Source: Gammaproteobacteria bacterium
GTDB lineage: Bacteria; Pseudomonadota; Gammaproteobacteria; Pseudomonadales; Azotimanducaceae
DNA length: 11,279 nucleotides
Direction of reading: 5' to 3'
Assembly: GCA_027295975.1 (NCBI GenBank)
Contig: JAPUJX010000648.1
Location: 1 to 11,279 of the forward strand
In this document: piece after piece, positions 1 through 9,701 of the stretch
How positions within the stretch are numbered: the first letter of the stretch is position 1
How the letters are laid out: every line of letters begins with the position of its first letter
Program-made: the position numbers and the translations under genes
Notes under the pieces: model-generated
What the model saw: the letters and a program-made list of their open reading frames with translations, nothing else
Databases searched by the model: none
Told to the model about the DNA's origin: nothing

Positions 1-1790
1 GGAAGGATTACACCGGTGACCTGGTGGTACCCATCAACGTGCACGGCGATGCGGCGTTTGCGGGGCAGGGTGTGGTGATGGAAACCTTTCAGATGTCCCA
101 GACCCGTGGCTTCAAGACCGGCGGCACCATTCACGTCATCATCAACAATCAGATCGGCTTTACCACCCACAGACAGGACGACGCACGATCAACCGAATAC
201 TGTTCCGAAGTCGCCAAACTCGTGCAGGCGCCCATTTTCCACGTTAACGGTGACGACCCCGAAGCGGTTGTGTTCGTCACTCAGCTTGCTGTCGACTACC
301 GGATGGAATTCCACAAAGATGTGGTAATCGATCTGATCTGCTATCGGCGCAGGGGACACAGCGAGGCCGAAGAGCCGATGAAAACCCAGCCGCTGATGTA
401 TCAGAAAATCCGCTCTCTGCCGACCACGCGGAGCATCTACGTGGACAAACTCCGCGCCGAAGGAGTGATCAGTTCGGATGAGGCTGACAAGCTTTCAGAC
501 GACTACCGCTCAACCCTCGACGATGGCGGACATGTGGCTTTGAGCATCGTTCATGAACCCGATACCAAGCTGTTCGTCGATTGGAGCCCTTATCTTGGCC
601 ACGATTGGAACGTGCCGAGCGATACCCGGGTGGACGTCGCCAGGTTCAAAGACATATCACAACGGCTGGAACGGTTGCCGGAGGGTTTTGTCCTGCAGCG
701 TCAGGTACAGAAGATCATGGAAGATCGGCACAAGATGACGGCGGGCGAGTTGCCGATCAACTGGGGGCATGCGGAGGTCATGGCTTATGCGACGCTTCTG
801 GACGAAGGTTATGGGGTACGCCTCACCGGGCAGGATGTCGGTGTGGGAACATTCTCGCACCGTCATGCGAGCCTGTACGATCAGACGAGCGGCAAACGAT
901 TCATTCCCCTGAACGCCCTTTCGGAAGACGTTGACTTCGACCTTTACGACTCGTTGTTATCCGAAGAAGCGGTGCTGGCGTTCGAATACGGTTATGCCAC
1001 CACGACTCCGAGCGTTCTCGTTGTCTGGGAAGCACAATTCGGAGATTTCGCCAACGGTGCCCAGGTGGTGATCGATCAGTTCATTTCCAGCGGGGAGATC
1101 AAATGGCAGCGGTTGTGCGGACTGAGTCTGTTACTGCCACACGGTTATGAAGGCGCCGGACCCGAACATTCCTCGGCCCGGCTCGAAAGATACCTGCAGC
1201 TTTGTGCCCAACACAACATGCAGGTCTGTGTGCCGACCACACCGGCTCAGGTGTTTCACATGTTGCGCCGCCAGGCGATTCGCGCCGCGCGAATGCCGCT
1301 GGTGGCACTGACGCCTAAGAGCCTGTTACGGCACAAGCAGGCGGTATCTACCCTGGAAGAACTTTGTGAAGGCAGTTTTCAGACCGTTCTCGGGGAAATC
1401 GATGACCTCGATGATGCCAGGGTGGACAGGGTGGTTCTGTGTAGCGGCAAGGTTTATTACGATCTGCTGGAAACTCGCCGGGAGCGGAACGTGGACAATG
1501 TCGCATTAATCCGCCTGGAGCAGCTTTATCCATTCCCCGAGTCCGCGCTGGGCGAAATAATTGCACCCTATGTGAACCTCGGGAAAGTGGTTTGGTGTCA
1601 GGAGGAACCGCTGAACCAGGGCGCCTGGTATTGCAGCCAGCACCACATGCGCAGGGTCGTATTGCGTCATGACGACTCGTTGTATATGGACTATGCAGGA
1701 AGAGAGGCGCTGGCCGCTCCGGCGGGCGGCCACGCGGGAATGCATAGCGACCAGCAGCACCGTCTGGTGGAAGACGCGTTATTCGGCTGA
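1..1790 (+). CDS. sucA: 2-oxoglutarate dehydrogenase E1 component, 5'-truncated by window edge
   Basis: This is the thiamine-diphosphate-dependent E1 subunit of the cytoplasmic 2-oxoglutarate dehydrogenase complex. It decarboxylates 2-oxoglutarate and passes the succinyl group to the lipoyl arm of E2 (SucB). The reading frame is open from base 3 and carries about 595 codons. E. coli SucA has 933 residues, so roughly the first 340 are missing, and the GTG at 24 is an internal valine rather than a start. Visible hallmarks are the HGDAAFAGQG segment followed about 30 residues later by INNQIGF (the GD...NN ThDP/Mg2+ motif), DEGYGVRLTGQDVG, FEYGYATTTPSVLVVWEAQFGDFANGAQ in the transketolase-like pyrimidine-binding region, GPEHSSARLERYLQL with the His of the E1o active site, and the C-terminal CQEEPLNQGAWYC. 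It ends in tandem stops TGA TAG (1788-1793). A 55-bp gap separates it from sucB, consistent with one operon. The family call is essentially certain. Confidence 0.97.
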   Translation, partial: KDYTGDLVVPINVHGDAAFAGQGVVMETFQMSQTRGFKTGGTIHVIINNQIGFTTHRQDDARSTEYCSEVAKLVQAPIFHVNGDDPEAVVFVTQLAVDYRMEFHKDVVIDLICYRRRGHSEAEEPMKTQPLMYQKIRSLPTTRSIYVDKLRAEGVISSDEADKLSDDYRSTLDDGGHVALSIVHEPDTKLFVDWSPYLGHDWNVPSDTRVDVARFKDISQRLERLPEGFVLQRQVQKIMEDRHKMTAGELPINWGHAEVMAYATLLDEGYGVRLTGQDVGVGTFSHRHASLYDQTSGKRFIPLNALSEDVDFDLYDSLLSEEAVLAFEYGYATTTPSVLVVWEAQFGDFANGAQVVIDQFISSGEIKWQRLCGLSLLLPHGYEGAGPEHSSARLERYLQLCAQHNMQVCVPTTPAQVFHMLRRQAIRAARMPLVALTPKSLLRHKQAVSTLEELCEGSFQTVLGEIDDLDDARVDRVVLCSGKVYYDLLETRRERNVDNVALIRLEQLYPFPESALGEIIAPYVNLGKVVWCQEEPLNQGAWYCSQHHMRRVVLRHDDSLYMDYAGREALAAPAGGHAGMHSDQQHRLVEDALFG

Positions 1791-1833
1791 TAGCCTGGAA
1801 ATCGATGACGACAAGTGATGGTTCAAACATGTT

Positions 1834-1837
1834 GGAG
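1834..1837 (+). promoter_or_regulatory. ribosome binding site of sucB
   Basis: GGAG lies 8 nt upstream of the sucB ATG at 1846. It supports that start, which also gives the canonical E2 N-terminus with the lipoyl domain at residue 2 onward. The rest of the 55-bp sucA-sucB spacer shows no terminator-like hairpin with a T tract. Confidence 0.7.
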
Positions 1838-1845
1838 CACAAGAC

Positions 1846-4516
<2,671 letters not shown>

Positions 4517-4519
4517 TGG

Positions 4520-4539
4520 CCAGAATACTCGTATTCTGG
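4520..4539 (+). repeat. hairpin 1 of the lpdA-sucC array
   Basis: The arms CCAGAATAC and GTATTCTGG are perfectly complementary over 9 bp with TC between them. In practice this is an 8-bp stem with a CTCG tetraloop. Confidence 0.75.
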
Positions 4540-4544
4540 GCTGG

Positions 4545-4598
4545 GACTCGCGTGATGGGCATGGATGCCTATCCATTTTCCGAAGGAAAATGCGAGTC
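4545..4598 (+). repeat. outer stem enclosing hairpins 2 and 3
   Basis: GACTCGC (4545-4551) pairs with GCGAGTC (4592-4598). Inside lie ATGGAT/ATCCAT with a GCCT loop (4561-4576) and CATTTTCC/GGAAAATG with a GAA loop (4574-4592). The two inner hairpins share three bases, and the 3' arm of the outer stem shares GTC with hairpin 4. Alternative folds are therefore possible: a multibranch form or separate hairpins. Confidence 0.65.
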
Positions 4599-4612
4599 TT
4601 ACGAAGTAAGAC
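4596..4612 (+). repeat. hairpin 4 of the array, GAA triloop
   Basis: GTCTTAC and GTAAGAC form a perfect 7-bp stem around a GAA loop. The C-GAA-G closing is the same as in the neighbouring hairpin at 4574-4592, suggesting a repeated design rather than chance. Confidence 0.7.
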
Positions 4613-4618
4613 GACGGA

Positions 4619-4644
4619 GGAAATTCGCAAGGATGCGAATTTCC
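4619..4644 (+). repeat. hairpin 5 of the array, 11-bp perfect stem
   Basis: GGAAATTCGCA and TGCGAATTTCC pair perfectly over 11 bp around an AGGA loop. This is the strongest stem in the spacer. It ends 34 nt before the sucC start and is followed by CGGAACC rather than a T tract, which argues against a Rho-independent terminator. Confidence 0.8.
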
Positions 4645-4678
4645 GGAACCAGTTAAAGAATCAACCAACGGGAAAAGC

Positions 4679-5848
4679 ATGAATTTACACGAGTACCAGG
4701 CGAAAGGATTATTCGCCGATTACGGCCTGCCCGTTTCGGTCGGTCATGCGGTTGATACCGCTGAAGAGGCGGTAGCGGCAGCCCGGAAGATCGGCGGCGA
4801 GCGCTGGGTTGTCAAGGTACAGGTGCATGCGGGTGGGCGTGGCAAAGCCGGTGGCGTCAAACTCGCCGGTTCGCTGGATGAGGTACGTGCCTTTGCCGAG
4901 AACTGGATCGGTAAAAATCTCGTTACCATTCAGACCGACGAGCACGGCCAACCGGTGAGCAAAATCTACGTGGAGGCCTGCGCGGAAATAGATCGGGAGT
5001 TGTATCTGGGCGCGGTGATCGACCGTGGCTCCCGCCGGGTGGTGTTCATGGCTTCCACCGAAGGTGGCGTCGAAATTGAAAAGGTTGCAGAAGAAACTCC
5101 GGAGAAAATCCTTCGTACCACGATTGACCCGTTTGTGGGAGCGCAGCCCTACCAGGGTCGGGAACTTGCTTTCCGGCTCGGACTGGAGGGTGGTCAAGTT
5201 GCTCAATTTACTAATCTTTTCATTGGCTTAGCAAAGCTATTTGAGGAATTAGATTGTTCTCTGCTGGAGATCAATCCGCTGATTGTCACCAAACAGGGCA
5301 ACATCCACTGCCTCGACGCAAAAATATCCATCGACGGGAACGCACTGTTTCGCCAGAAGCGAATTGCCGCAATGCACGACCCGAGTCAGGAAGATCAACG
5401 GGAGGCCGAAGCGGCGGCATTTGATCTCAGTTACGTGGCCCTCGACGGCAATATCGGTTGCATGGTCAACGGCGCCGGACTTGCCATGGGCACGATGGAT
5501 CTAGTGAAGATACACGGTGGCAACCCGGCGAATTTTCTCGATGTTGGAGGAGCGGCTACCAAGGAGGCGGTTGCCGAGGCGTTCAAAATCATTCTCTCGG
5601 ACAGCAACGTCAAAGCGGTGTTGATCAACATTTTTGGCGGTATCGTCAGTTGTGCGACGGTGGCCGAGGGGATCATCGGCGCCGTGGAGGACGTTGGGGT
5701 GCGGGTACCGGTGATCGTGAGGTTTGAAGGCAACAACGCGAAACTCGGCACCGAAACCCTTGCCGCGAGCGGCTTGAACATAATCGCGGCCACAAGCTTG
5801 AATGAAGCCGCCGGGAGTGCGGTGGCGGCGGCGGAGGGACAGACGTGA
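4679..5848 (+). CDS. sucC: succinyl-CoA synthetase (ADP-forming) beta subunit
   Basis: Beta subunit of succinyl-CoA ligase, which with SucD converts succinyl-CoA, phosphate and nucleoside diphosphate to succinate, CoA and nucleoside triphosphate. It has 389 residues (E. coli 388). The N-terminal ATP-grasp domain shows [27 protein letters not shown] and [18 protein letters not shown], followed by LLEINPL and [20 protein letters not shown]. The C-terminal CoA-ligase domain has [22 protein letters not shown] and VRFEGNN. Oddities are S324/A326 in the GGIVxCx loop, where E. coli has Arg/Asp, S20 where E. coli has Pro20 near the nucleotide site, and a short AT-rich stretch at about 5198-5262. A modest GGGA (4670-4673) precedes the ATG. 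A 170-bp structured spacer separates it from lpdA. Its stop overlaps the sucD start by 4 bp. Confidence 0.97.
   Translation: MNLHEYQAKGLFADYGLPVSVGHAVDTAEEAVAAARKIGGERWVVKVQVHAGGRGKAGGVKLAGSLDEVRAFAENWIGKNLVTIQTDEHGQPVSKIYVEACAEIDRELYLGAVIDRGSRRVVFMASTEGGVEIEKVAEETPEKILRTTIDPFVGAQPYQGRELAFRLGLEGGQVAQFTNLFIGLAKLFEELDCSLLEINPLIVTKQGNIHCLDAKISIDGNALFRQKRIAAMHDPSQEDQREAEAAAFDLSYVALDGNIGCMVNGAGLAMGTMDLVKIHGGNPANFLDVGGAATKEAVAEAFKIILSDSNVKAVLINIFGGIVSCATVAEGIIGAVEDVGVRVPVIVRFEGNNAKLGTETLAASGLNIIAATSLNEAAGSAVAAAEGQT
5201..5260 (+). other. AT-rich codon patch inside sucC
   Basis: By my count 19 of these 60 bases are G or C, far below the flanking coding sequence. Codons here favour A/T at third positions (for example CAA TTT ACT AAT CTT, then TTA GCA AAG CTA TTT), while the encoded protein remains a normal SucC sequence. 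It is a composition anomaly, not a frameshift. Confidence 0.6.
5833..5837 (+). promoter_or_regulatory. strong ribosome binding site of sucD, inside the sucC 3' end
   Basis: GGAGG lies 7 nt upstream of the GTG at 5845. It settles the sucD start: GTG overlaps the sucC TGA as GTGA (5845-5848), the usual layout for translational coupling of two subunits made in equal amounts. Confidence 0.85.
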
Positions 5849-6720
5849 GCATCCTCATCGACAAAAACACCAAGGTACTCTGCCAGGGTTTGACCGGTTC
5901 CCAGGGCACGCTGCACAGCAGACAGGCCATCGAATACGGTACCCGCATGGTTGGTGGAATAACCCCGGGCAAAGGCGGCAGCGAACATCTCGGGCTGCCG
6001 GTTTTCGACACCGTGGCCGAGGCGGTGGAAGCGACGGGCGCGACCACCTCGGTGATATACGTGCCTGCGCCCTTCGGCAAGGACTCCATACTGGAAGCCA
6101 TCGATGCAGGCATACTTCTGGTGGTGTGTATCAGTGAGGGTATTCCCACCCTCGACATGCTGACGATCAAAGCCAAGCTCGATACCACGCCGACGCGTCT
6201 GGTTGGTCCCAACTGCCCGGGTGTGATCACCCCGGGAGAGTGCAAGATAGGCATCATGCCAGGGGAAATTCACCTGCCGGGAAAGGTGGGTGTCGTTTCC
6301 CGCTCCGGCACCCTCACCTACGAGGCGGTCAAACAGACTACCGACCGGGGTTTTGGCCAGAGCACGTGTGTCGGCATCGGCGGCGATCCGATCCCGGGAA
6401 GCCACTTCATCGATATCCTGGAACTTCTGGAGAAGGATCCCGCCACGGAAGCCATCGTGATGGTAGGGGAGATCGGTGGTCCCGCGGAAGAAGAAGCTGC
6501 CGAGTTCATTCGGTCGAACGTCAGCAAGCCGGTGGTTTCCTATATCGCCGGGGTGACCGCCCCCGCGGGCAAACGCATGGGCCACGCGGGGGCCATTATT
6601 GCGGGTGGCAAAGGAACGGCCAGGGACAAGTTCGCCGCCCTCGAGGCGGCGGGTGTCACTACGGTCAAGAGTCTCGCCCAGATCGGCGATGCCCTGGCGG
6701 AAGTGACCGGTTGGTCTTGA
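5845..6720 (+). CDS. sucD: succinyl-CoA synthetase alpha subunit
   Basis: Alpha subunit of succinyl-CoA ligase. It binds CoA and carries the phosphohistidine intermediate. It has 291 residues (E. coli 289). The N-terminal CoA-binding Rossmann domain begins with [20 protein letters not shown] and includes [14 protein letters not shown]. The ligase domain shows [42 protein letters not shown] and [15 protein letters not shown]247 in [15 protein letters not shown] is the phosphorylated histidine (E. coli H246). It starts at GTG, which overlaps the sucC stop by 4 bp and has a strong GGAGG upstream. No key residue is missing. It ends at TGA, 90 bp before htpG, with no convincing terminator between. 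Confidence 0.97.
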   Translation: MSILIDKNTKVLCQGLTGSQGTLHSRQAIEYGTRMVGGITPGKGGSEHLGLPVFDTVAEAVEATGATTSVIYVPAPFGKDSILEAIDAGILLVVCISEGIPTLDMLTIKAKLDTTPTRLVGPNCPGVITPGECKIGIMPGEIHLPGKVGVVSRSGTLTYEAVKQTTDRGFGQSTCVGIGGDPIPGSHFIDILELLEKDPATEAIVMVGEIGGPAEEEAAEFIRSNVSKPVVSYIAGVTAPAGKRMGHAGAIIAGGKGTARDKFAALEAAGVTTVKSLAQIGDALAEVTGWS

Positions 6721-6747
6721 TTTCCTCGACGCCCATCGCCATATAGA
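6717..6747 (+). promoter_or_regulatory. possible sigma70-like promoter for htpG
   Basis: TTGATT (6717-6722) and TATAGA (6742-6747) are each 4 of 6 to consensus but are spaced 19 bp apart, longer than the preferred 17. htpG belongs to the sigma32 heat-shock regulon in E. coli, and CTTGAT (6716-6721) with CCCATC (6732-6737) is loosely reminiscent of that promoter. However, the gap there is only 10 bp, so I do not call it. Weak evidence either way. Confidence 0.2.
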
Positions 6748-6755
6748 CGCCCATC
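6728..6755 (+). repeat. 10-bp direct repeat upstream of htpG
   Basis: GACGCCCATC occurs at 6728-6737 and again at 6746-6755, start to start 18 bp. It lies in the non-coding spacer between sucD and htpG, overlapping the candidate promoter region. It could be a pair of regulator half-sites or a small duplication. Confidence 0.55.
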
Positions 6756-6788
6756 AACAACAGAAGGTTGCAAAGGGTTCGCTTGCGC

Positions 6789-6803
6789 GTTCGCCTGGCG
6801 AAC
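6789..6803 (+). promoter_or_regulatory. hairpin immediately upstream of the htpG start
   Basis: GTTCGCC and GGCGAAC are 7-bp arms around one T (a 6-bp stem with a CTG loop in practice), ending 7 nt before the ATG at 6811. A second copy of GTTCGC at 6777-6782 could pair with the same 3' arm, giving two alternative stems. The only weak Shine-Dalgarno-like sequence (GGCGA, 6797-6801) lies in the 3' arm. The pairing is seen; any role in translation control is inferred. Confidence 0.45.
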
Positions 6804-6810
6804 TCTATTA

Positions 6811-8757
6811 ATGGGTATGGCAGAACAGAACACATCCGAAACCTTCGGTTTTCAAACCGAAGCGAAACAGCTCCTGCAGCTGATGATTCATTCCCTGTAT
6901 TCCAACCGGGAAATTTTCCTGCGCGAGCTCATTTCCAACGCATCCGATGCGATCGACAAGTTGAGGTTTCGCGCAATTGCCAAACCGGAACTGGTGGGCG
7001 CCGATGCGGATTTCCAGATAACCGTCGATCTGGATGTGAAAGCGAACACCATGACCATCACCGACAATGGTATCGGCATGACTCGTGAGGAAGTCATCGA
7101 ACAGCTCGGCACCATCGCAAAGTCGGGGACCGCCGAGTTTTTGGATCAACTGAGCGGCGACGAAAAGAAAGACGCGAGCCTGATCGGTCAGTTTGGAGTC
7201 GGCTTTTACAGCGCGTTCATCGTTGCGGAGGAAATTGAGGTTTTGACCTGTGCGGCTGGCGAGACCCAAGGGACTCGTTGGGTCTCCAGGGGGGAAGATG
7301 AGTTCAGCGTCGACGAAGCCGGGGAATTATCCCGTGGTACGCGGGTGATGCTGCATCTGCGTAAAGACGCGGAGGAATTCACCGACGGCTTTCGTCTGCG
7401 CACCATCCTCAGAAAGTACTCGGATCACATCGGGGTACCGGTGCGGATGCTCAAACAGACGACCGGCAGCGCCGCCACCGATGACACCCCGGAGGAAACC
7501 GACGATGTTCCTGAATATGAGGTTGTCAACTCGGCAAAGGCGTTGTGGACACGTTCGCGCAGCGAGATCGATGATTCCGAGTACCGGGAATTCTACAAAC
7601 ACGTTTCCCATGACTTCGAAGACCCACTGAGCTGGAGTCACAACCGCGTGGAGGGGAAGCTCGAGTATACGAGCCTCGTGTATATCCCGAAGCGGGCACC
7701 CTTCGATTTGTGGAATCGCGATGCACCCAAAGGCCTGAAACTCTACGTGCGGCGAGTTTTCATCATGGATGATGCCGAGCAATTCCTGCCCCTGTATCTG
7801 CGTTTTATCAAGGGTGTCGTAGATTCCGGCGATCTGCCCCTCAACGTCTCCCGGGAAATACTCCAGCAGGACGACCGGGTCACCAGCATTCGTAACGCCC
7901 TGACCAAGAGAGTGTTGGGCATGCTCGACACCATGGCCAGAAAACAACCCGACGACTATCAGAGCTTCTGGGACGAGTTCGGCGAGGTGCTGAAGGAGGG
8001 TGCGGGAGAAGATTTCAGCAATCGCGAGGCGCTGGCCAAGTTACTGCGGTTTGCCAGCACGTCGGAAAACTCGAACAAGAAAACGGTAGGGCTCGACGAC
8101 TACCTCGAACGGATGATCGAAGCCCAGGATAAAATCTACTTCCTGACGGCAGAGTCATATGAAAACGCCAGCAACAGCCCCCACCTGGAGGTGTTCAAGG
8201 AGCGGGGCATCGAGGTATTGGTGTTGTTCGACCGTATCGACGAGTGGCTCATGGGTTCCCTCACGGAATACGGCGGCAAGGGTTTTCAGGATGTGATGCG
8301 CGGGGACCTCGAGTTGCCGGGTGAGGATGACGAAAAAGACACAGACGAAGACAAAAACAAAGAAGAAGCCGAGTCCAAAACCGACGAAGAATCGTCTGCG
8401 TTGACCGATCGGATCAAAGCGGTTCTCGAAAATCGGGTGGAGGGCGTGCGACCTTCGAAGCGATTGACGAACTCGCCCGCATGCCTGGCATTGGGTGATT
8501 TTGCCATGGGCATCCAGATGCGCAAGATAATGGAAGCGTCGGGTCAGTCGCTGCCGGAGAGCAAAGCACATTTTGAATACAACCCGAATCACCCGCTGCT
8601 TCAGAAGCTCGATGAAGAAAGTGATGAAAAACGTTTCGAGGACCTGGTACTCGTGTTGTTTGATCAGGCAACCCTGGCTGAAGGCGCACCGCTTGCCGAT
8701 GCGGCGGGTTATGTGAACAGATTAAACAGTTTGCTGCTGGAGCTGTTATCCGATTAG
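6811..8757 (+). CDS. htpG: molecular chaperone HtpG (bacterial Hsp90)
   Basis: Cytoplasmic ATP-dependent chaperone of the Hsp90 family. It has 648 residues, against 624 in E. coli. The N-terminal GHKL ATPase domain shows [19 protein letters not shown] with catalytic E39 and Mg-binding N43, DNGIGM (D85-M90), and the lid/glycine motif [15 protein letters not shown] (from I125). The middle domain contains [49 protein letters not shown] and [11 protein letters not shown]. The C-terminal dimerisation domain begins around residue 530 and ends [11 protein letters not shown]. The extra length is mainly an acidic charged linker at about 504-529 between middle and C-terminal domains, plus a smaller Thr/Asp/Glu-rich insert at about 217-234. 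The start is ATG 6811, with an in-frame ATG at 6817 as alternative; no good Shine-Dalgarno sequence is visible for either. Confidence 0.97.
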   Translation: MGMAEQNTSETFGFQTEAKQLLQLMIHSLYSNREIFLRELISNASDAIDKLRFRAIAKPELVGADADFQITVDLDVKANTMTITDNGIGMTREEVIEQLGTIAKSGTAEFLDQLSGDEKKDASLIGQFGVGFYSAFIVAEEIEVLTCAAGETQGTRWVSRGEDEFSVDEAGELSRGTRVMLHLRKDAEEFTDGFRLRTILRKYSDHIGVPVRMLKQTTGSAATDDTPEETDDVPEYEVVNSAKALWTRSRSEIDDSEYREFYKHVSHDFEDPLSWSHNRVEGKLEYTSLVYIPKRAPFDLWNRDAPKGLKLYVRRVFIMDDAEQFLPLYLRFIKGVVDSGDLPLNVSREILQQDDRVTSIRNALTKRVLGMLDTMARKQPDDYQSFWDEFGEVLKEGAGEDFSNREALAKLLRFASTSENSNKKTVGLDDYLERMIEAQDKIYFLTAESYENASNSPHLEVFKERGIEVLVLFDRIDEWLMGSLTEYGGKGFQDVMRGDLELPGEDDEKDTDEDKNKEEAESKTDEESSALTDRIKAVLENRVEGVRPSKRLTNSPACLALGDFAMGIQMRKIMEASGQSLPESKAHFEYNPNHPLLQKLDEESDEKRFEDLVLVLFDQATLAEGAPLADAAGYVNRLNSLLLELLSD

Positions 8758-8788
8758 CATGACCCGTCGTGGGGTCGGGGTGTGAAGT

Positions 8789-9673
8789 TTGGTTAAGCGC
8801 TTCTTCTTGCTGTTGCTCGTGAACGGTACTGCCTGGGGGCAGGATGTGTCCGGCTCCCGGGATCCTCTGGGTCTGTCGAGATATCCCTTCGCCTGGATTG
8901 AAAAGTACTCCCTGGACGAACAAGAGCTGCCGCGGGAGTTTATTGTCAGTCCCGTCGAGAAAATCCGCCGGGATTTGCGAATCGAGCGGAAAGTCAGAGT
9001 CACGGCAACTTTCGAGAGAACGACGTACCGCATTCCCGATGGCGCCTCCCGCGCCGACGTGGTGGATCACTACGTGCGGTTATTGGGTAGCGAAGAGCTG
9101 TTCTCCTGTGAGGGGCGGGATTGTGGCCGGAGCAACCAATGGGCGAACGATGTGTTCAAAGTTGCATTTCTGTACGGACCGGATGAGAACCAGCACTACC
9201 TGGCCGCCAATCACGACGGTCACCTCGTTTCCGTGTACATCATCGAACGCGGCAACAAGAGAATCTACGCCCATCTGGAGGTCATGAAGCCCGACAGAGA
9301 GATTTCGATCGGGCTGAACGAAAAACTGACGGAAAGGCTGGCGGGTGATGGGTTTGCAGTCATCGAGGGCGTTACCCCGAGAGTGGATGGAACGCTGCCG
9401 GTCGAAGGTGAACGAGTGCTCGCGGACCTGGCGAAACAACTGAACATCTTTTACGGCCAGAGGGTTTTTGTGGTGTGTCACCTGTACGGACCGAAAAGTG
9501 CGGAACAATTACTGGATGCGGCGACGGACTGCAGCGAACGTGCCAGTCAAATGCTTACCTCCGAAAACGGACCGGAGTTGGTGAACTTTTCCGCCGGCCC
9601 GCTCCTGCCTCGCGCGGCGGGAGCGATTCCGCGGTTGGAACTGGTTATACCCCATCGCCTCAACCGTAACTGA
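8789..9673 (+). CDS. putative secreted DUF4892-like protein with degenerate OmpA-like C-terminus
   Basis: Function unknown. The 294-residue product starts with an apparent Sec signal peptide: K3/R4, a hydrophobic stretch FFLLLLV, and a plausible signal peptidase I site after AWG (17/18). The pattern of the mature N-terminal part (SRDPLGLSRYP..., E-R-TTYRIPDGASRADVVDHY, FSCEGRDCGRSNQW, FLYGPDENQHYLAA, R-YAHLE) resembles, from memory, DUF4892 proteins of Pseudomonas and relatives. The region of about 200-290 resembles a worn OmpA/MotB peptidoglycan-binding fold. Four cysteines (C107, C112, C230, C248) could form periplasmic disulfides. The start is TTG 8789: an in-frame TGA at 8783-8785 blocks any earlier start, GGGG at 8777-8780 can serve as Shine-Dalgarno, and the next possible starts would destroy the signal peptide. 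It sits 31 bp after htpG and 28 bp before prmB. Secreted nature is fairly sure, family likely, role unknown. Confidence 0.7.
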   Translation: MVKRFFLLLLVNGTAWGQDVSGSRDPLGLSRYPFAWIEKYSLDEQELPREFIVSPVEKIRRDLRIERKVRVTATFERTTYRIPDGASRADVVDHYVRLLGSEELFSCEGRDCGRSNQWANDVFKVAFLYGPDENQHYLAANHDGHLVSVYIIERGNKRIYAHLEVMKPDREISIGLNEKLTERLAGDGFAVIEGVTPRVDGTLPVEGERVLADLAKQLNIFYGQRVFVVCHLYGPKSAEQLLDAATDCSERASQMLTSENGPELVNFSAGPLLPRAAGAIPRLELVIPHRLNRN

Positions 9674-9701
9674 CGGCGTAAGAGCCTGCGGATAGAAATC
9701 G

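Noticed and set aside
1824..1836. AACATGTT palindrome ahead of sucB as an operator
   Set aside because: An 8-bp palindrome alone is too short, and it lies inside an operon spacer next to the ribosome-binding site.
4619..4650. Rho-independent terminator at the strongest hairpin before sucC
   Set aside because: The 11-bp stem is followed by CGGAACC, with no T tract. The stem is also only moderately GC-rich.
5431..6585. 384-codon minus-strand frame over sucC-sucD
   Set aside because: It is antisense to two well-supported genes. The translation is low in hydrophobic-core pattern and has no family resemblance.
4679..6720. A non-TCA ATP-grasp/CoA ligase pair (e.g. malate-CoA ligase) rather than sucCD
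   Set aside because: Both subunits align with E. coli SucC/SucD over their full length, and the adjacency to sucAB-lpdA fits succinyl-CoA synthetase.
6716..6737. sigma32 heat-shock promoter for htpG (CTTGAT ... CCCATC)
   Set aside because: The spacing between the elements is 10 bp, clearly shorter than the known requirement, and the -10 match is partial.
8761..8776. Terminator after htpG (GACCC/GGGTC hairpin)
   Set aside because: It has only a 5-bp stem and is followed by a G-rich stretch rather than T residues. It may simply be part of the leader of the next gene.
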